Source: CBDAMZ01 sp965197375 (lineage in GTDB: Bacteria > Acidobacteriota > Vicinamibacteria > Vicinamibacterales > UBA8438). From it: DNA of 64,000 bases. Shown here in pieces: positions 25,987 to 34,550 of the stretch. The translations under genes were made by a program, and so were the position numbers. The stretch covers positions 186,001 through 250,000 of the forward strand of contig CBDAMZ010000009.1 in assembly GCA_965197375.1 (NCBI GenBank), in the 5' to 3' direction. Every line of letters starts with the position of its first letter. Position 1 is the first letter of the stretch. The notes beneath the pieces were generated by a model. The model ran no database searches. It saw only the letters and a list, made by a program, of their open reading frames with translations, and was not told where the DNA came from.

Positions 25987-28262
25987 ACTTCCTTCGCGAT
26001 CTCAATCCTGAGCAGCGCCGGGCAGTGTTACATCGAGCAGGCCCGCTGCTGATTCTCGCGGGTGCGGGATCGGGCAAGACGCGCGTCATCTCCTATCGCA
26101 CGGCCTATCTCATCGGCGAGGGCCACGCCGGGCCGGAGCATGTGCTAGCCGTGACGTTCACCAACAAGGCTGCCGATGAGATGCGCACACGCGTCGAGCG
26201 GCTGCTCGAATCCGAATTTCCGCAGCTGTGGATCTCAACCTTTCACTCGTTTTGCGCACGCGTTCTGCGCCGAGAGGCCCCGCGCATTAACCTCACGCGT
26301 GACTTCGTCATCTACGACTCGGTCGACCAAATCAGCGTCGTCAAACAGGCCATGCGTGCCATGGACGTCGACGAGCGGACCATGTCAGCGCGAGCCATGC
26401 TTGCGCGGATCAGCCACGCAAAGAACCAAATGCAGGACGTCGGCGACGTGAGCCGCGATGGTCTGAGCTACCGTGACGATCAGCTCGCTCGCGTCTATGA
26501 ACACTACGCCCGCACCTTGAACGCGAGTAACGCGCTCGACTTCGACGATCTACTACTGAAGACCGTCGCGCTCTTCGAGACGTCGGCCGAGGCACGTGCG
26601 CATTACGCGGGGCGCTTCCGGTTCGTCATGGTCGACGAGTATCAGGATACGAATCGCCCACAGTATTTACTGATCCGTCACCTCGCCAGCCAGCATCGCA
26701 ACCTGTGTGTGGTCGGCGATCCTGACCAGTCGATCTATAGGTGGCGGGGCGCTGATCTCGGGAACATCTTGGACTTCGAAGTTGATTTCCCCGAGACGAC
26801 CGTGGTGTGCCTCGAGCGCAACTATCGCTCGACTCAGGTCATCCTCGATGCCGCCTCAGGAATTATCAGTCGCAACCGGAATCGCAAGGAGAAGCGGCTT
26901 TGGACCGACCGCGGTGGCGGCCAGCTCATCGTCTGTCACCGGGCGCACGACGAGTTGGAAGAGGCTGATTTCATTCTCTGGAAGCTCCGCGCGGCGCTGG
27001 ACGCCGGCGCCGACGCGGTGGCCGTCCTCTACCGCACCAACGCCCAGTCGCGTGCCATCGAGGACGCACTGACCCGTAACGGGTTGCCCTACCGGATCGT
27101 CGGTGGCGTGCGTTTCTACGAACGGAAGGAGATCAAAGACGCGCTCGCGTACTTGAAGGTGCTACGCAACCCTGATGACGATGTCAGCCTTCGCCGGGTG
27201 ATCAACGTGCCGGCGCGCGGTATCGGTAAGGGGGTAATAGAAGGTCTCGCCAGAATCGACCCGCGGCCAGTGAACGATTCTCCGCCGTTGCTCAAATCCG
27301 AGCCGGCACACGAGCCGACCCCGACGCGGTCATCGCTTTGGGCCAGGCTCGTCCACGCGACCAATGAGAAGCTGCTCCCCCCGCGGGCAGTTGCGGCATT
27401 GACTCGGTTCCGCGAAGTTCTGACAGCGTTGTCCGACATCGCCCGAACCGAGTCGGCGTCGGTTACGCTTGCCAAGGCGCTCGACCAAACCGGCTACCTT
27501 CAGGTGCTCCGCGAAGATCGCAGCGAAGAAGCACAAAGTCGGCTTGGGAACCTCCTGGAACTCGTGTCAGCAGCCAGAGACTACGAGGTGCGCGAAGTGG
27601 AGCCGAGCCTGTCTGGATTCGTCGATCGGTTGTCGTTGCTCTCCGAAGTGGACGAGACGGCTGGTGCGCTCAACGCGCGTATCTGGCTGATGACTCTGCA
27701 CGCAGCGAAGGGTCTCGAGTTCCCGGTCGTTGTAATAGCGGGCATGGAAGAAAGACTGTTTCCGCACGCTCGTTCCAGCGAGGACGACGACGAGCTCGAG
27801 GAGGAGCGCCGGCTCTGTTATGTCGGTATGACGCGCGCGCAGTCCGGGCTCGTGCTAACGAGCGCGGCCCGGCGGCGGGTGTTTGGTGAATACCAATCAA
27901 CCGAGCCTTCACGCTTCCTCCTGGAGATCCCAAGCGAGCTCGTGGAGGTGGTCGAGCCGGCCTTCGGCAGACCGGGCTACGCGTCAGTGGTGCAGCCTGC
28001 AAGGCGGCGCTCGTACGGACGGCCCCGGCGACATCGCCAGACGGAAGAGCAAGTGGACACCCCGGCCTTCGCCGTCGAAGACGAAGACCAATCAGCGGTC
28101 ACCGGCGTTTCCGCCGGCACGCGCGTCCGACACCCGACCTTTGGCGTCGGCACGGTGGTGAGCGTGGAACCGTTACGAGATGATGTGAAACTCACGGTAC
28201 GATTCTCCGGGGCCGGGGAGAAAAAACTCTTCGCGAGCTACGCAAAATTGGAACGGGCGTGA
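25983..28262 (+). CDS. pcrA: UvrD/PcrA-type SF1 DNA helicase
   Basis: A 759-residue 3'-5' helicase for repair and removal of recombination intermediates. Q-motif LNPEQRRAV, Walker A AGAGSGKTRVIS near residue 27, TFTNKAADEM (Ia), VDEYQDTNRPQ (Walker B), GDPDQSIYRWRGAD (III), ERNYRS (IV), LMTLHAAKGLEFPVV (V) and YVGMTRAQ (VI) are all in order. The last 50 residues (RVRHPTFGVGTVVSVEPLRD) form the Tudor-like RNA-polymerase-binding domain typical of PcrA/UvrD. Its ATG overlaps the glmS stop, so translation is coupled. Confidence 0.95.
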   Translation: MNFLRDLNPEQRRAVLHRAGPLLILAGAGSGKTRVISYRTAYLIGEGHAGPEHVLAVTFTNKAADEMRTRVERLLESEFPQLWISTFHSFCARVLRREAPRINLTRDFVIYDSVDQISVVKQAMRAMDVDERTMSARAMLARISHAKNQMQDVGDVSRDGLSYRDDQLARVYEHYARTLNASNALDFDDLLLKTVALFETSAEARAHYAGRFRFVMVDEYQDTNRPQYLLIRHLASQHRNLCVVGDPDQSIYRWRGADLGNILDFEVDFPETTVVCLERNYRSTQVILDAASGIISRNRNRKEKRLWTDRGGGQLIVCHRAHDELEEADFILWKLRAALDAGADAVAVLYRTNAQSRAIEDALTRNGLPYRIVGGVRFYERKEIKDALAYLKVLRNPDDDVSLRRVINVPARGIGKGVIEGLARIDPRPVNDSPPLLKSEPAHEPTPTRSSLWARLVHATNEKLLPPRAVAALTRFREVLTALSDIARTESASVTLAKALDQTGYLQVLREDRSEEAQSRLGNLLELVSAARDYEVREVEPSLSGFVDRLSLLSEVDETAGALNARIWLMTLHAAKGLEFPVVVIAGMEERLFPHARSSEDDDELEEERRLCYVGMTRAQSGLVLTSAARRRVFGEYQSTEPSRFLLEIPSELVEVVEPAFGRPGYASVVQPARRRSYGRPRRHRQTEEQVDTPAFAVEDEDQSAVTGVSAGTRVRHPTFGVGTVVSVEPLRDDVKLTVRFSGAGEKKLFASYAKLERA

Positions 28263-28403
28263 GGACGTCGGTGACCAGGTTGCCGGATCGCTCCTGGCGG
28301 ATCCGCATTGCGGTCAGCTAACTGAGAGCGGTAGACTCGCCGCAGCTCCTGCCACGGCAGGAAGTGCTCAGACGCGTGCGGCTTGGTCGAGGAAGGGAAA
28401 GCC

Positions 28404-28937
28404 ATGGCGGACAGGCATTCAGACAATCTGAGACGCCTCGCAGTATTCCTCATCCTGTTTGCTTTCTGGTTGGTCTTATCCGGACATTACGATTCCCTTC
28501 ACCTCAGTTTTGGCCTCGTTTGTGCTGCGCTCGTTGCTGTCTTTTCTTATGACCTATTCCTTCCTGATGCGACCTCCCCAAAGAAATTGCTCAGAACGTG
28601 GAGGTTTCTTTGTTACCTCCCGTGGCTTCTATGCCAGGTTGTCCTCGCGAACCTTCATGTTGTGTCCCTCGTTATTCATCCTCGAAAGATTCGCCCTCAG
28701 ATCATCCGCTTCAAGACCAGCCTAACGAGTGACCTTTCGAAGCTCACCCTCGGCAACTCCATCACCCTAACCCCAGGGACGATCACAGTAGACATCGACG
28801 ATGGGGAGTTCTACGTTCATGTACTAAGCGACAAAGCAGCAAGAGAACTGGTCACCGGCAACATGGAGCGACGAATCGCACACATCTTCCTCGAACCGGA
28901 ACCCGAACTAAAGGCTTCCGCTGGATCGGAGCGGTGA
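28404..28937 (+). CDS. mnhE: Mrp-type Na+/H+ antiporter subunit E
   Basis: A 177-residue protein with N-terminal helices LAVFLILFAFWLVLSGHYDS and LSFGLVCAALVAVFSYDLF, then a cytoplasmic part with GNSITLTPGTITVDIDDGEFYVHVL, the MrpE signature. The ATG at 28404 follows GGAAGGGA; an upstream TTG (28383) is less likely. First gene of a ten-gene operon (28404-36047) of tightly packed membrane subunits. MrpE is a small accessory subunit needed for full antiport in known complexes. The C-terminus overlaps the next gene by 4 bases. Confidence 0.9.
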   Translation: MADRHSDNLRRLAVFLILFAFWLVLSGHYDSLHLSFGLVCAALVAVFSYDLFLPDATSPKKLLRTWRFLCYLPWLLCQVVLANLHVVSLVIHPRKIRPQIIRFKTSLTSDLSKLTLGNSITLTPGTITVDIDDGEFYVHVLSDKAARELVTGNMERRIAHIFLEPEPELKASAGSER

Positions 28938-29221
28938 TGCAAGCCTTCTTTCTCTCTACGTCTTTGATTATTCTGCTCGCGGTCCTACTGTCCATCTATC
29001 GAGTGATTAGGGGACCCGTCATTATCGATCGCATCATCGGCGTCAACGTTATCGGCACGAAGACCATCGCGGTCATTCTGTTAACGGGCACTATTTTCGA
29101 ACGGCGCGAATTCTTCATCGACATCGCTTTCGTCTACGCGCTCATCAATTTCATGGGTGCGCTCGCGCTCTCGAAGTACTTCGAAAGGAAGGGCGTGGAT
29201 CACGAAAAGGTGACGCGATGA
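28934..29221 (+). CDS. mnhF: Mrp-type antiporter subunit F
   Basis: A 95-residue protein with three membrane helices: FFLSTSLIILLAVLLSIYRV, GTKTIAVILLTGTIF and IDIAFVYALINFMGALALSK. The RVIRGPVIIDRIIGVNVIG motif between helices 1 and 2 is diagnostic of MrpF/MnhF. It starts GTG-ATG within the end of mnhE and overlaps mnhG by 4 bases. It forms part of the small-subunit module of the antiporter. Confidence 0.93.
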   Translation: MMQAFFLSTSLIILLAVLLSIYRVIRGPVIIDRIIGVNVIGTKTIAVILLTGTIFERREFFIDIAFVYALINFMGALALSKYFERKGVDHEKVTR

Positions 29222-29520
29222 CGGCGCTCACGGTGGCCCTCACTTGCTTGGGAGTGTTTTTTCTGCTCATGGGTGCGATTGGCCTACTTCGCTTCCCGGA
29301 TTTCTATACGCGGATGCATGCCGCTGGAAAATGCGACACGTTAGGGAGTCTGCTGGTCCTCACCGGCCTCGCCTGTTACGGCGAACTCGACCTTGCGAGC
29401 GTAAAGATTCTGTTGATTGCTCTCTTTCTCTTCCTGACCAGCCCTACCGCGACCCACGCGATCGCCAGAGCCGCCTTCAAGAATCAGATGCCCCTCTGGA
29501 CAAAGAAAGAAGAGAGCTAG
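29218..29520 (+). CDS. mnhG: Mrp-type antiporter subunit G
   Basis: A 100-residue protein with helices LTCLGVFFLLMGAIGLLRF, TLGSLLVLTGLACYG and ILLIALFLFLTSPTATHAIAR. The GLLRFPDFYTRMHAAGKCDT segment and the SPTATHA(I) motif identify MrpG/MnhG. It ends in TAG directly before the GTG of the next gene. E, F and G occur in the usual Mrp order. Confidence 0.93.
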   Translation: MTALTVALTCLGVFFLLMGAIGLLRFPDFYTRMHAAGKCDTLGSLLVLTGLACYGELDLASVKILLIALFLFLTSPTATHAIARAAFKNQMPLWTKKEES

Positions 29521-29521
29521 C

Positions 29522-29767
29522 GTGATCTGGCAAGTCGATGTCGTCCTGCTGGGGTTTAGCGTCGTTTGTGCGTTCTGGGCGGTGACCGTCAAGGATCTCC
29601 TAGCCTCGGTCATCCTGTTGGGGGCCTTCAGTTTGTTCATGTGCCTCCTGTGGGCCGAGATGGGAGCCGTGGACGTGGCTTTCACGGAAGCGTCAGTGGG
29701 TGCCGGTATCACCACCGTCCTCTTTGTCATTGCCGTCTTCAAAACGGAACGGGTGAGCAAAGATTGA
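29522..29767 (+). CDS. DUF4040 / MbhD-like antiporter subunit
   Basis: An 81-residue protein of three helices, WQVDVVLLGFSVVCAFWAVT, LLASVILLGAFSLFMCLLW and ITTVLFVIAVFKTER. The segment EMGAVDVAFTEASVGAGITT is the MbhD/DUF4040 signature (the part normally fused into the C-terminal region of MrpA). A separate gene of this kind is typical of membrane-bound hydrogenase (Mbh) clusters, where it is subunit D, yet no hydrogenase genes are nearby. Start GTG at 29522. It overlaps the next gene by 4 bases. Confidence 0.85.
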   Translation: MIWQVDVVLLGFSVVCAFWAVTVKDLLASVILLGAFSLFMCLLWAEMGAVDVAFTEASVGAGITTVLFVIAVFKTERVSKD

Positions 29768-30042
29768 AGTCGATCTATCTTGTCGTGACCGGAGTGACCG
29801 GCCTCCTGCTGATCTTCGGATCGCTGGACATGCCAGATACGGGCGATCCAGACTCGCCGCCCAGCCTCCACGTGTCTCCTCGGTACATCGAACGAGGCTT
29901 AGTGGAGACAGACGTACCCAATATCGTCACGGCAGTTCTCGCCGACTACCGTAGCTTCGACACCTTGGGAGAGGTCGCCGTTATCTTCACCGCGGCCGTG
30001 GCCACCCTGCTCATCCTGCGACCTCGACGGAAGAAGGATTAA
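29764..30042 (+). CDS. MbhE-like antiporter subunit
   Basis: About 92 residues from a TTG at 29764 that overlaps the previous stop (TTGA). One N-terminal helix (SIYLVVTGVTGLLLIFGSL), a periplasmic-side loop with RYIERGLVETDVPNIVTAVL and ADYRSFDTLGEVAVIFTAAV leading into a second helix. The DYRxFDTLGEVxVxxTAA motif is the hallmark of MbhE and of the MrpA C-terminus/MrpB N-terminus. Together with the preceding gene it supplies in two pieces what is one fused C-terminal part in MrpA. Confidence 0.85.
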   Translation: MKSIYLVVTGVTGLLLIFGSLDMPDTGDPDSPPSLHVSPRYIERGLVETDVPNIVTAVLADYRSFDTLGEVAVIFTAAVATLLILRPRRKKD

Positions 30043-30045
30043 GGC

Positions 30046-30462
30046 GTGATTGCGGAGCAACAGAGTATCATCGTCAAGACCATTTGTCGCTTGCTCGTGC
30101 CCTTCATCCAGGTATTCGGGCTCTACGTCATCGTGCATGGCCACAGCAGCCCAGGGGGGGGCTTTCAGGGCGGCGTGATTCTTGGATCGAGCTTTATCTT
30201 ACTTGCCATCGCCTACGGCATCGAGGAAATGAAGCGAAGATTTTCCCTCGCGGCAATCATGGTCTTCACCAGTATGGGTGTCTCTCTCTACGCCGGGGTC
30301 GGGCTCCTCTGTTTACTACTGGGAGCGAATTATCTCGATTACGGCATTCTTCCGGTGGCCGAGCCGCGAAGCATGGGGATGCTGGGCATCGAGATCGGCG
30401 TGGGGATCACCGTGATGGCGGCCATGGTTTCTATCTTTCACGACCTGATCACCTTCGAGTAA
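30046..30462 (+). CDS. mnhB: Mrp-type antiporter subunit B (MnhB/MbhF-like)
   Basis: A 138-residue protein with four helices. IQVFGLYVIVHGHSSPGGGF and QGGVILGSSFILLAIAYG carry the HGHxSPGGGFQGG signature of MrpB/MnhB. GTG start, 3 bases after the previous stop. Located between the MbhE-like and MrpC-like subunits as in both Mrp and Mbh clusters. Confidence 0.92.
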   Translation: MIAEQQSIIVKTICRLLVPFIQVFGLYVIVHGHSSPGGGFQGGVILGSSFILLAIAYGIEEMKRRFSLAAIMVFTSMGVSLYAGVGLLCLLLGANYLDYGILPVAEPRSMGMLGIEIGVGITVMAAMVSIFHDLITFE

Positions 30463-30469
30463 GGTCGAG

Positions 30470-30889
30470 ATGACTGAGTTCATTATCGGACATTTTAACA
30501 TCGTCGCCTATGTCATCCTCATGATGATTGGCTTCTATGCCATGACCGGGAAGACCAATCTAGTCAAAAAGCTAGTGGGGATGAACATCTTCCAGTGGTC
30601 TATCATCCTGTTCTTTGTCTCGCTCGGGGCAAAGCGCGACGCCACCATACCTATTGTCCTGGACGGCACCGGCAACGGTCCTGGCAAGGAGCTGGTCCTC
30701 GAGGCTTCTCAGTACGTCAATCCGTTGCCTCACGTTCTCATGCTGACTGCCATCGTGGTAGCAGTCGCTACCACGGGGGTGGCCCTAGCGCTTCTCCTCC
30801 GGATCCACAAGACATACGGGACGCTTGAGGAAAATGAGCTGCTCGAGAGAATCCGATCCTCTGGCAGCCCTCATGTCCCGCCGCAGTGA
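30470..30889 (+). CDS. mnhC: Mrp-type antiporter subunit C (NuoK-like)
   Basis: A 139-residue NuoK/MrpC-family protein with helices FNIVAYVILMMIGFYAMTG, NIFQWSIILFFVSLGAKRD and PHVLMLTAIVVAVATTGVAL. The region KLVGMNIFQ, then DPLPHVLVLTAIVI-like (NPLPHVLMLTAIVV) is characteristic; the PLPxVLxLTAIVI stretch contains residues conserved with NuoK. It bridges the large subunits. 78 bases separate it from mnhD, the longest gap in the operon. Confidence 0.92.
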   Translation: MTEFIIGHFNIVAYVILMMIGFYAMTGKTNLVKKLVGMNIFQWSIILFFVSLGAKRDATIPIVLDGTGNGPGKELVLEASQYVNPLPHVLMLTAIVVAVATTGVALALLLRIHKTYGTLEENELLERIRSSGSPHVPPQ

Positions 30890-30967
30890 TTCGTCATATG
30901 AGTCCCGGGCGGGGGCATCGTGTGGATCCCGGGGTCTGCGCAACGAATCCCTGAGCCGGGGCACTAG

Positions 30968-32494
30968 ATGAACATTCATCAATCCGCGGTTTCCGTCCTG
31001 ATCGTCGTCGTGCCGCTTCTCACGGCATTCGTCCTCCCCGTGGTGGGCTGGTGGAAAAAAGCGGCGGCCTTCCCGGTCGCCCTCGCCGCCCTCGCTTTTT
31101 CCTGCGGTGCTGCGATTGTGGCGGCGCGAGAAGTGCTGACGAACGGCCCCGTGCAGTACTTCCTGGGTGGGTGGGCGCCGCCCTGGGGCATCGAGTATCG
31201 AATCGACCACCTCGGGGCCCTCATGCTGGTGCTCGTGGGAGTCATCACGCTACTTGTCGGGATCTACTCGAAAAGAAGTATTGCGAGGGAACTCCCGGAG
31301 AAGGCCGTTCCCTTCTACAGCGTGTATCTGTTGATGGTCAGCGGCTTAATGGGGATCGTGACAACGGCGGACATGTTCAACTTGTATGTTTTCCTCGAAA
31401 TCACTTCCCTGGCTAGCTACGCCCTCGTCTCGATCGGCGACGGGGCGGCGGTGGTCTCGGCGTTCCGGTACGCCATCCTCGGAACCGTGGGTGCCGCTTT
31501 TTACCTGCTCTCCGTTGGGTATCTCTATAGCGCCACCGGTTCTCTCAATATGGCTGATTTGGCGCGCATTCTTCCAGATCTCTATCAATCGAACGCGGTC
31601 CTCGTCGGCTTTGCATTCTTCGTCATCGGGATGTCAATCAAGATGGCGCTTTTCCCCATGCACGCCTGGCTTCCTGGCGCGTACACCAATGCCCCTTCGG
31701 CGGTCAGTGCTTTAATCGCTGCCACCACGACCAAGGTGGCCGCGTACGTATTGATCCGGGTGATGTTCTTCGTTTTCGAGCCGAGCTTCTCGGTGGAGAT
31801 AATCCCTGTTACCACGCTGTTGAGCTGGATGGGGGTGCTCGCCATGATCCTGGGATCGGTAATGGCGCTGGTCCAGTCTGACCTTAAGCGGATGTTGGCC
31901 TATTCCTCGGTTTCACAAATTGGCTACATCGTTCTCGGGGTTGGGCTAGCGAACGCGATGGGATTGACCGGAGGGCTCTTACACCTCGTGAACCATGCGT
32001 TCATGAAGGGATGCCTCTTCTTGGTAGCCGGAGCCATCGCCTATCGAACCGGTTTGCGAGACATCCGCGAATTTCGGCACCTCTCCATCAAGATGCCATG
32101 GACCGCTGCCACGTTCACGGTTGCTGCTTTCTCCATGATCGGCATCCCGCCAACTTCCGGTTTCTTCAGCAAGCTCTACCTGATCCTCGGTGCCATCGAC
32201 GCGGGGCATTGGGTTTTCGTAGGAGCGATCCTTTTCAGCAGTGTGCTGGCTCTCGTATATTTCGTGAACGTCATTCGGTACATGTACTTCCCCTCTGACG
32301 AAGCCGGGGCACCCGTCGTTGGATCCGGCGGTGGAACACCGGCCATGGTGATGCCAAAACGGGATGAGGTCCCGTTGACCATGCTTGTGCCCATGCTTGT
32401 CTTGGCCGTAGGAATCGTGCTCCTCGGTTTCTTCAATGGTGAGATCGTCTCTCGCTTCATCGACCATGCTATCCCGGCGAGCCTTATTAAATGA
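30968..32494 (+). CDS. mnhD: Proton-conducting antiporter subunit D (MrpD/NuoN-like)
   Basis: A 508-residue protein with about 14 membrane helices of the NuoL/M/N family. Visible signatures are YRIDHLGALMLVLVGVITLL, the Glu of VFLEITSLASYAL, MALFPMHAWLPGAYTNAPSA with the Lys of IKMALFP, and LVQSDLKRMLAYSSVSQIGY, the discontinuous-helix region with its conserved Lys. These belong to the ion-translocation half-channels. It ends with an ATGA overlap with the next gene. It is the first of three large homologous subunits in the operon. Confidence 0.92.
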   Translation: MNIHQSAVSVLIVVVPLLTAFVLPVVGWWKKAAAFPVALAALAFSCGAAIVAAREVLTNGPVQYFLGGWAPPWGIEYRIDHLGALMLVLVGVITLLVGIYSKRSIARELPEKAVPFYSVYLLMVSGLMGIVTTADMFNLYVFLEITSLASYALVSIGDGAAVVSAFRYAILGTVGAAFYLLSVGYLYSATGSLNMADLARILPDLYQSNAVLVGFAFFVIGMSIKMALFPMHAWLPGAYTNAPSAVSALIAATTTKVAAYVLIRVMFFVFEPSFSVEIIPVTTLLSWMGVLAMILGSVMALVQSDLKRMLAYSSVSQIGYIVLGVGLANAMGLTGGLLHLVNHAFMKGCLFLVAGAIAYRTGLRDIREFRHLSIKMPWTAATFTVAAFSMIGIPPTSGFFSKLYLILGAIDAGHWVFVGAILFSSVLALVYFVNVIRYMYFPSDEAGAPVVGSGGGTPAMVMPKRDEVPLTMLVPMLVLAVGIVLLGFFNGEIVSRFIDHAIPASLIK

Positions 32495-34548
32495 GATCGG
32501 TGACGATTTTCGCGGCGTGGGTGTGCATCTTTTCGCCATTGGTAGGCGCGGCAGTAACGCCATTGCTCGCCCAGGTTTCTGCCAAGACGAGAGACCTGGG
32601 CGCGGTGCTGTTCTCCTTTGTCTCCGCGGCGGCAGCGGCCCGTCTGCTTTCCGCGCTCTTCTATCCTGAAACGCTTCCGCTCGAGAGCAGCATCGGCTGG
32701 CTCGACTCGCCGGTCCGGATCGGGTTCGGCATCCTGATCGATCCGTTGAGCATCGTCATCGCCAATATCGTTGCAGTGGTGAGCTTCATCATCATGATCT
32801 ACTGCTTGGGGTACATGAAGAGAGACCCCGCGCGAACCCGGTTCTGGATGTGGATGAATGGATTCATCGGTAGCATGTTGCTGCTCATCCTCTCCAACAA
32901 TCTGCTGTTTCTCTTCGTCGGCTGGAAGCTGGTCGGCCTCTGCAGCTATGGCCTGATCGGTTACCACTACGAGGACCAGCGCAAGTACTGGATCGGGGGG
33001 CCGCCCCCCACCGCCTTTGTAACGCCCTCCCAGGCAGGTCTCAAGGCCCTCATCGTCACCGGCGCGGGAGACATGCTCATGTTGGGGGGCATTCTCATCA
33101 TGTACGCCTACGCCGGAACGTTGAATTTTCTCGAGCTCTACGAGACCGCGCCGACCTGGCTTGCAGCAATGGCAACAGCGCCAGGCATGGTCGCCTTCGT
33201 GAGCCTGCTTCTACTAGCGGGACCGATGGGCAAGTCGGCGCAGTTTCCTTTTCACGAATGGCTCCCGGAAGCAATGGCCGGCCCGGGGCCGGTTTCGGCC
33301 CTCATTCACGCGGCAACGATGGTCAAAAGCGGTGTCTACCTCGTGGCGCGGTTGCTCCCGTTGTTCTACTACGGGTACTGGGTAGCAGGAATTGATGAGG
33401 CATCGTGGTTCTTTCACGCAACGGCCTGGATTGGCGCCTTCACGGCACTCCTCGCCGCGACACAGGGCATGGTGGCACTCGAACTCAAGAAGGTCCTTGC
33501 CTACTCAACCGTCAGTCAAATTGGCTACATGATGTTAGGACTTGGCGCCAGCGGACTCGCGCCAGGTCTCCTCCTCGCCGGCTATACCTCAGGTATCTTT
33601 CATCTCGTCAGCCACGCCCTGTTCAAGGCCTGCCTGTTCCTCTCTGCGGGCACCATCATTCACGCTGTCCGTTCCATCTACATCAAGGACATGGGCGGCG
33701 TCAGGAAACATCTTCCACTTACCTGGGTGTTCACCCTAGTGGCATCCTTGTCCCTCGTTGGGCTCCCGCCCTTCCCGGGGTTTTGGAGCAAGGATGCAGT
33801 CCTGCTCGCTACCCTGGGCGCCAACACGCTTTTGTTTGTGGTGGCGCTGATCACCGTTGGCGCCACGGCCTTCTACACAGTTCGCTTCTTGGGCATCGTC
33901 TTTCATGGACCGGAGTGCGCGAACCTCGTTCAGGTCAGACACACGGACGGACAACAAGTGAACGATGGGTCGGCATCAATGCGCCTTGCCTCAGGCGTCC
34001 TCGCCGCGTTCATCGTTGTCGCCGGCATCGGTGGCCCGTTCCTTGAGCAGATCCTCCACCGTGGCTTCGACGCCAGCCTGGCACAGACGGTTTCGGCCGA
34101 TTTTATGGGGGCGTCGGCCGCAGCTGGCGAATTCTCCTCTCACGGTCTGGTGTCCGTCCTGGCCCTGCTCTTCGTCGCAGTAGGAGCATGTCCGGCTTAC
34201 TATTTGTACGTCGCGCGCCGGGTGTCTCCCCAAGCAGTCCTCGAACGATTCGCTCCGCTCCGGTTGCTCCACACGCTTTTCTGGAACCGGTGGTCGATCG
34301 ATGCATTCTACCGCTGCGTCTTCGTTGACGGGACGCTACGGCTGGCCAAATTTGTCGCCGGTACCCTCGAAGACCGCTGGGACCGTCTCATTCACCGGCG
34401 GCTACCATCAGTGTTCACGGACAAAGCCCAGGGTTTCATGCACCGCTTGCGCACGGAAACCGAGGAGCTTATCTACAACGTCTCCTATGTCCTCGTCCTG
34501 CTCATCGTGTTCCTAACCTTCCTGTTTTTCGGAACCGGCGGAGGCTAA
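32491..34548 (+). CDS. NuoL/MrpA-like proton-conducting subunit
   Basis: A 685-residue protein of the NuoL family. WKLVGLCSYGLIGYHYEDQR is close to the NuoL WExVGxCSYLLIGFW motif, and the Lys of SAQFPFHEWLPEAMAGPGPV and the helix LELKKVLAYSTVSQIGYM match. After about 500 residues comes a C-terminal extension (DAFYRCVFVDGTLRLAKFVA) like the lateral helix region of NuoL. It lacks the separate MrpA C-terminal domains, which are encoded here by the small MbhD/E-like genes. It replaces MrpA in this operon. Confidence 0.88.
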   Translation: MRSVTIFAAWVCIFSPLVGAAVTPLLAQVSAKTRDLGAVLFSFVSAAAAARLLSALFYPETLPLESSIGWLDSPVRIGFGILIDPLSIVIANIVAVVSFIIMIYCLGYMKRDPARTRFWMWMNGFIGSMLLLILSNNLLFLFVGWKLVGLCSYGLIGYHYEDQRKYWIGGPPPTAFVTPSQAGLKALIVTGAGDMLMLGGILIMYAYAGTLNFLELYETAPTWLAAMATAPGMVAFVSLLLLAGPMGKSAQFPFHEWLPEAMAGPGPVSALIHAATMVKSGVYLVARLLPLFYYGYWVAGIDEASWFFHATAWIGAFTALLAATQGMVALELKKVLAYSTVSQIGYMMLGLGASGLAPGLLLAGYTSGIFHLVSHALFKACLFLSAGTIIHAVRSIYIKDMGGVRKHLPLTWVFTLVASLSLVGLPPFPGFWSKDAVLLATLGANTLLFVVALITVGATAFYTVRFLGIVFHGPECANLVQVRHTDGQQVNDGSASMRLASGVLAAFIVVAGIGGPFLEQILHRGFDASLAQTVSADFMGASAAAGEFSSHGLVSVLALLFVAVGACPAYYLYVARRVSPQAVLERFAPLRLLHTLFWNRWSIDAFYRCVFVDGTLRLAKFVAGTLEDRWDRLIHRRLPSVFTDKAQGFMHRLRTETEELIYNVSYVLVLLIVFLTFLFFGTGGG

Positions 34549-34550
34549 GA